A stretch of 32,512 nucleotides of DNA from CAYPEL01 sp964409635 (GTDB lineage Bacteria; Pseudomonadota; Gammaproteobacteria; DSM-19610): the NCBI GenBank assembly GCA_964409635.1, contig CAYPEL010000010.1:1-32512 (forward strand), read 5' to 3'. Within the stretch, counting starts at the first letter, position 1. Each line of letters opens with the position of its first letter. The notes beneath the pieces are model-generated. The model saw only the letters and a program-made list of their open reading frames with translations. It was not told where the DNA came from and did not search any database. Below are positions 32,128 through 32,512 of this stretch, in pieces. Both the position numbers and the translations under genes were made by a program.

Positions 32128-32415
32128 GGCGTGTCCTGGTTGTTTTAGTGGTGTTTTCGCGTGAATTTTTTCCTGTCCTGTTTCTCTTTGACACACTCAG
32201 GTTATCGTCCCGAGCGGGGAAGAATTTAGATAGATTTTGTGGGTTTGCGCACAAAGTGATGGAATATTGGCGTGACCTGTGTCCGGTTTTTGCGAGTCGT
32301 CCACGTAGCCGGCTGCTCGCCTGTATTCTCCCGCAGGAATGGACGATTGACGCCGGGCGGTGACCTCTGTCAGCAAGGTTGCCAGCAGTTAACAGGAAGG
32401 GTTGGCGTCGAGAGG
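32128..32415. other. Region upstream of the FlgM-like gene
   Basis: Besides the sigma-28-type promoter, I see no supported gene in this stretch. A plus-strand frame is open from 32260 to the right edge, but it has no clear start, so I do not call it. Confidence 0.4.
32202..32228 (-). promoter_or_regulatory. Sigma-28 (FliA) promoter upstream of the FlgM-like gene
   Basis: On the minus strand TAAA (32225-32228) is followed by exactly 15 nt and GACGATAA (32202-32209). The FliA consensus is TAAA-N15-GCCGATAA, so -35, spacing and seven of eight -10 bases match. The expected transcript start is near 32193, about 66 nt before the FlgM-like ATG. Confidence 0.72.
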
Positions 32416-32512
32416 TCAGATGTCCTGATAGACATAGACAATCGGCGCATCTCCAGGGGGCTTATTCAGGCATCTACCCAACTGCTGGATGAGTTGGACA
32501 GCGGTGAGGATA
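32416..32512 (-). CDS. Possible C-terminal end of an unknown protein (partial)
   Basis: A minus-strand frame enters from the right edge and stops with TGA at 32416-32418. Its last 31 residues include ILTAVQLIQQLGRCLNKPP and end IVYVYQDI. The composition looks protein-like and the strand agrees with the FlgM-like gene and both tRNAs. The piece is too short to identify, and the opposite strand also reads openly here, so the call is tentative. Confidence 0.3.
   Translation of the reverse strand, partial: ILTAVQLIQQLGRCLNKPPGDAPIVYVYQDI

Noticed and set aside
32128..32196. Longer start for the FlgM-like gene (ATG at 32196)
   Set aside because: It sits at the predicted transcription start of the sigma-28-type promoter and lacks a ribosome binding site; ATG 32127 has AGGA upstream.
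32260..32512. Plus-strand open frame running to the right edge, with a plausible-looking end (LIQASTQLLDELD)
   Set aside because: No clear start or ribosome site, many Arg AGG and Ile ATA codons, and it conflicts with an equally plausible minus-strand frame; not decidable here.
1..32512. Phage, defence island, secretion-effector or biosynthetic gene cluster
   Set aside because: No integrase, transposase, restriction, toxin-antitoxin, NRPS/PKS or CRISPR signatures are visible on either strand; most genes are core functions.

Overview
The window looks like a chromosomal segment of a free-living, flagellated gammaproteobacterium with moderate GC content. Supporting signs are RelA, RraA, AceK, ZapE and PEP-synthase-regulator homologues of gammaproteobacterial type, bacterial tRNAs with encoded CCA, an Mla-type outer-membrane lipid transport operon, and an apparent sigma-28 promoter in front of a FlgM-like gene. 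Nothing fixes the genus. I see no phage, integrase, insertion sequence or CRISPR array.

Layout. (1) 1-1053, minus: a partial, secreted Gly/Asn/Ala-rich repeat protein running off the left edge, followed by about 0.9 kb of AT-rich sequence with no convincing gene. (2) 1967-5082, plus: two envelope proteins, a LysM protein and an ankyrin/CpoB-like lipoprotein, which share a short motif. (3) 5362-8709, plus: mqo-zapE-ppsR with overlapping genes. (4) 9035-15093, plus: aceA-aceK-rraA-ppsA. Regions 3 and 4 together hold malate oxidation, the glyoxylate-shunt enzyme isocitrate lyase, the kinase/phosphatase that sets flux at the isocitrate branch point, PEP synthase and its regulatory kinase/pyrophosphorylase, which is a coherent set for growth on acetate, fatty acids or pyruvate. 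(5) 15153-19526, plus: a MoeB/ThiF-type E1 enzyme, a membrane PAS-GGDEF-EAL protein and a DUF1624 membrane acyltransferase-like protein. (6) 19596-21824, minus: a DUF1631 protein, divergent from an HDOD gene that ends in a clear intrinsic terminator. (7) 23056-30939, plus: a tightly packed probable eight-gene operon: HDOD-PP2C phosphatase, RsbW-like kinase, STAS protein, MlaE permease, MlaF ATPase, long MlaD/MCE protein, PqiC-like lipoprotein, relA. (8) 30944-32512: tRNA-Arg(CCU) and tRNA-Ala(CGC) on the minus strand, a small conserved hypothetical gene, and a FlgM-like 50-residue gene with its own sigma-28-type promoter.

The most notable feature is region 7. A complete serine phosphorylation partner-switch set (PP2C phosphatase, HATPase kinase, STAS antagonist) lies directly upstream of, and overlaps, an Mla-type lipid transporter. 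MlaB, the cytoplasmic partner of MlaF in E. coli, is itself a STAS protein, so the STAS protein here may link the switch to lipid transport. The operon ends in a RelA with an EFDD synthetase signature and, unusually, intact hydrolase residues. Interspersed elements include GTAG-type REP hairpins (best at 31633-31693 and 5126-5149) and AT-rich palindromic islands upstream of aceA, the GGDEF-EAL gene and the HDOD-PP2C operon.
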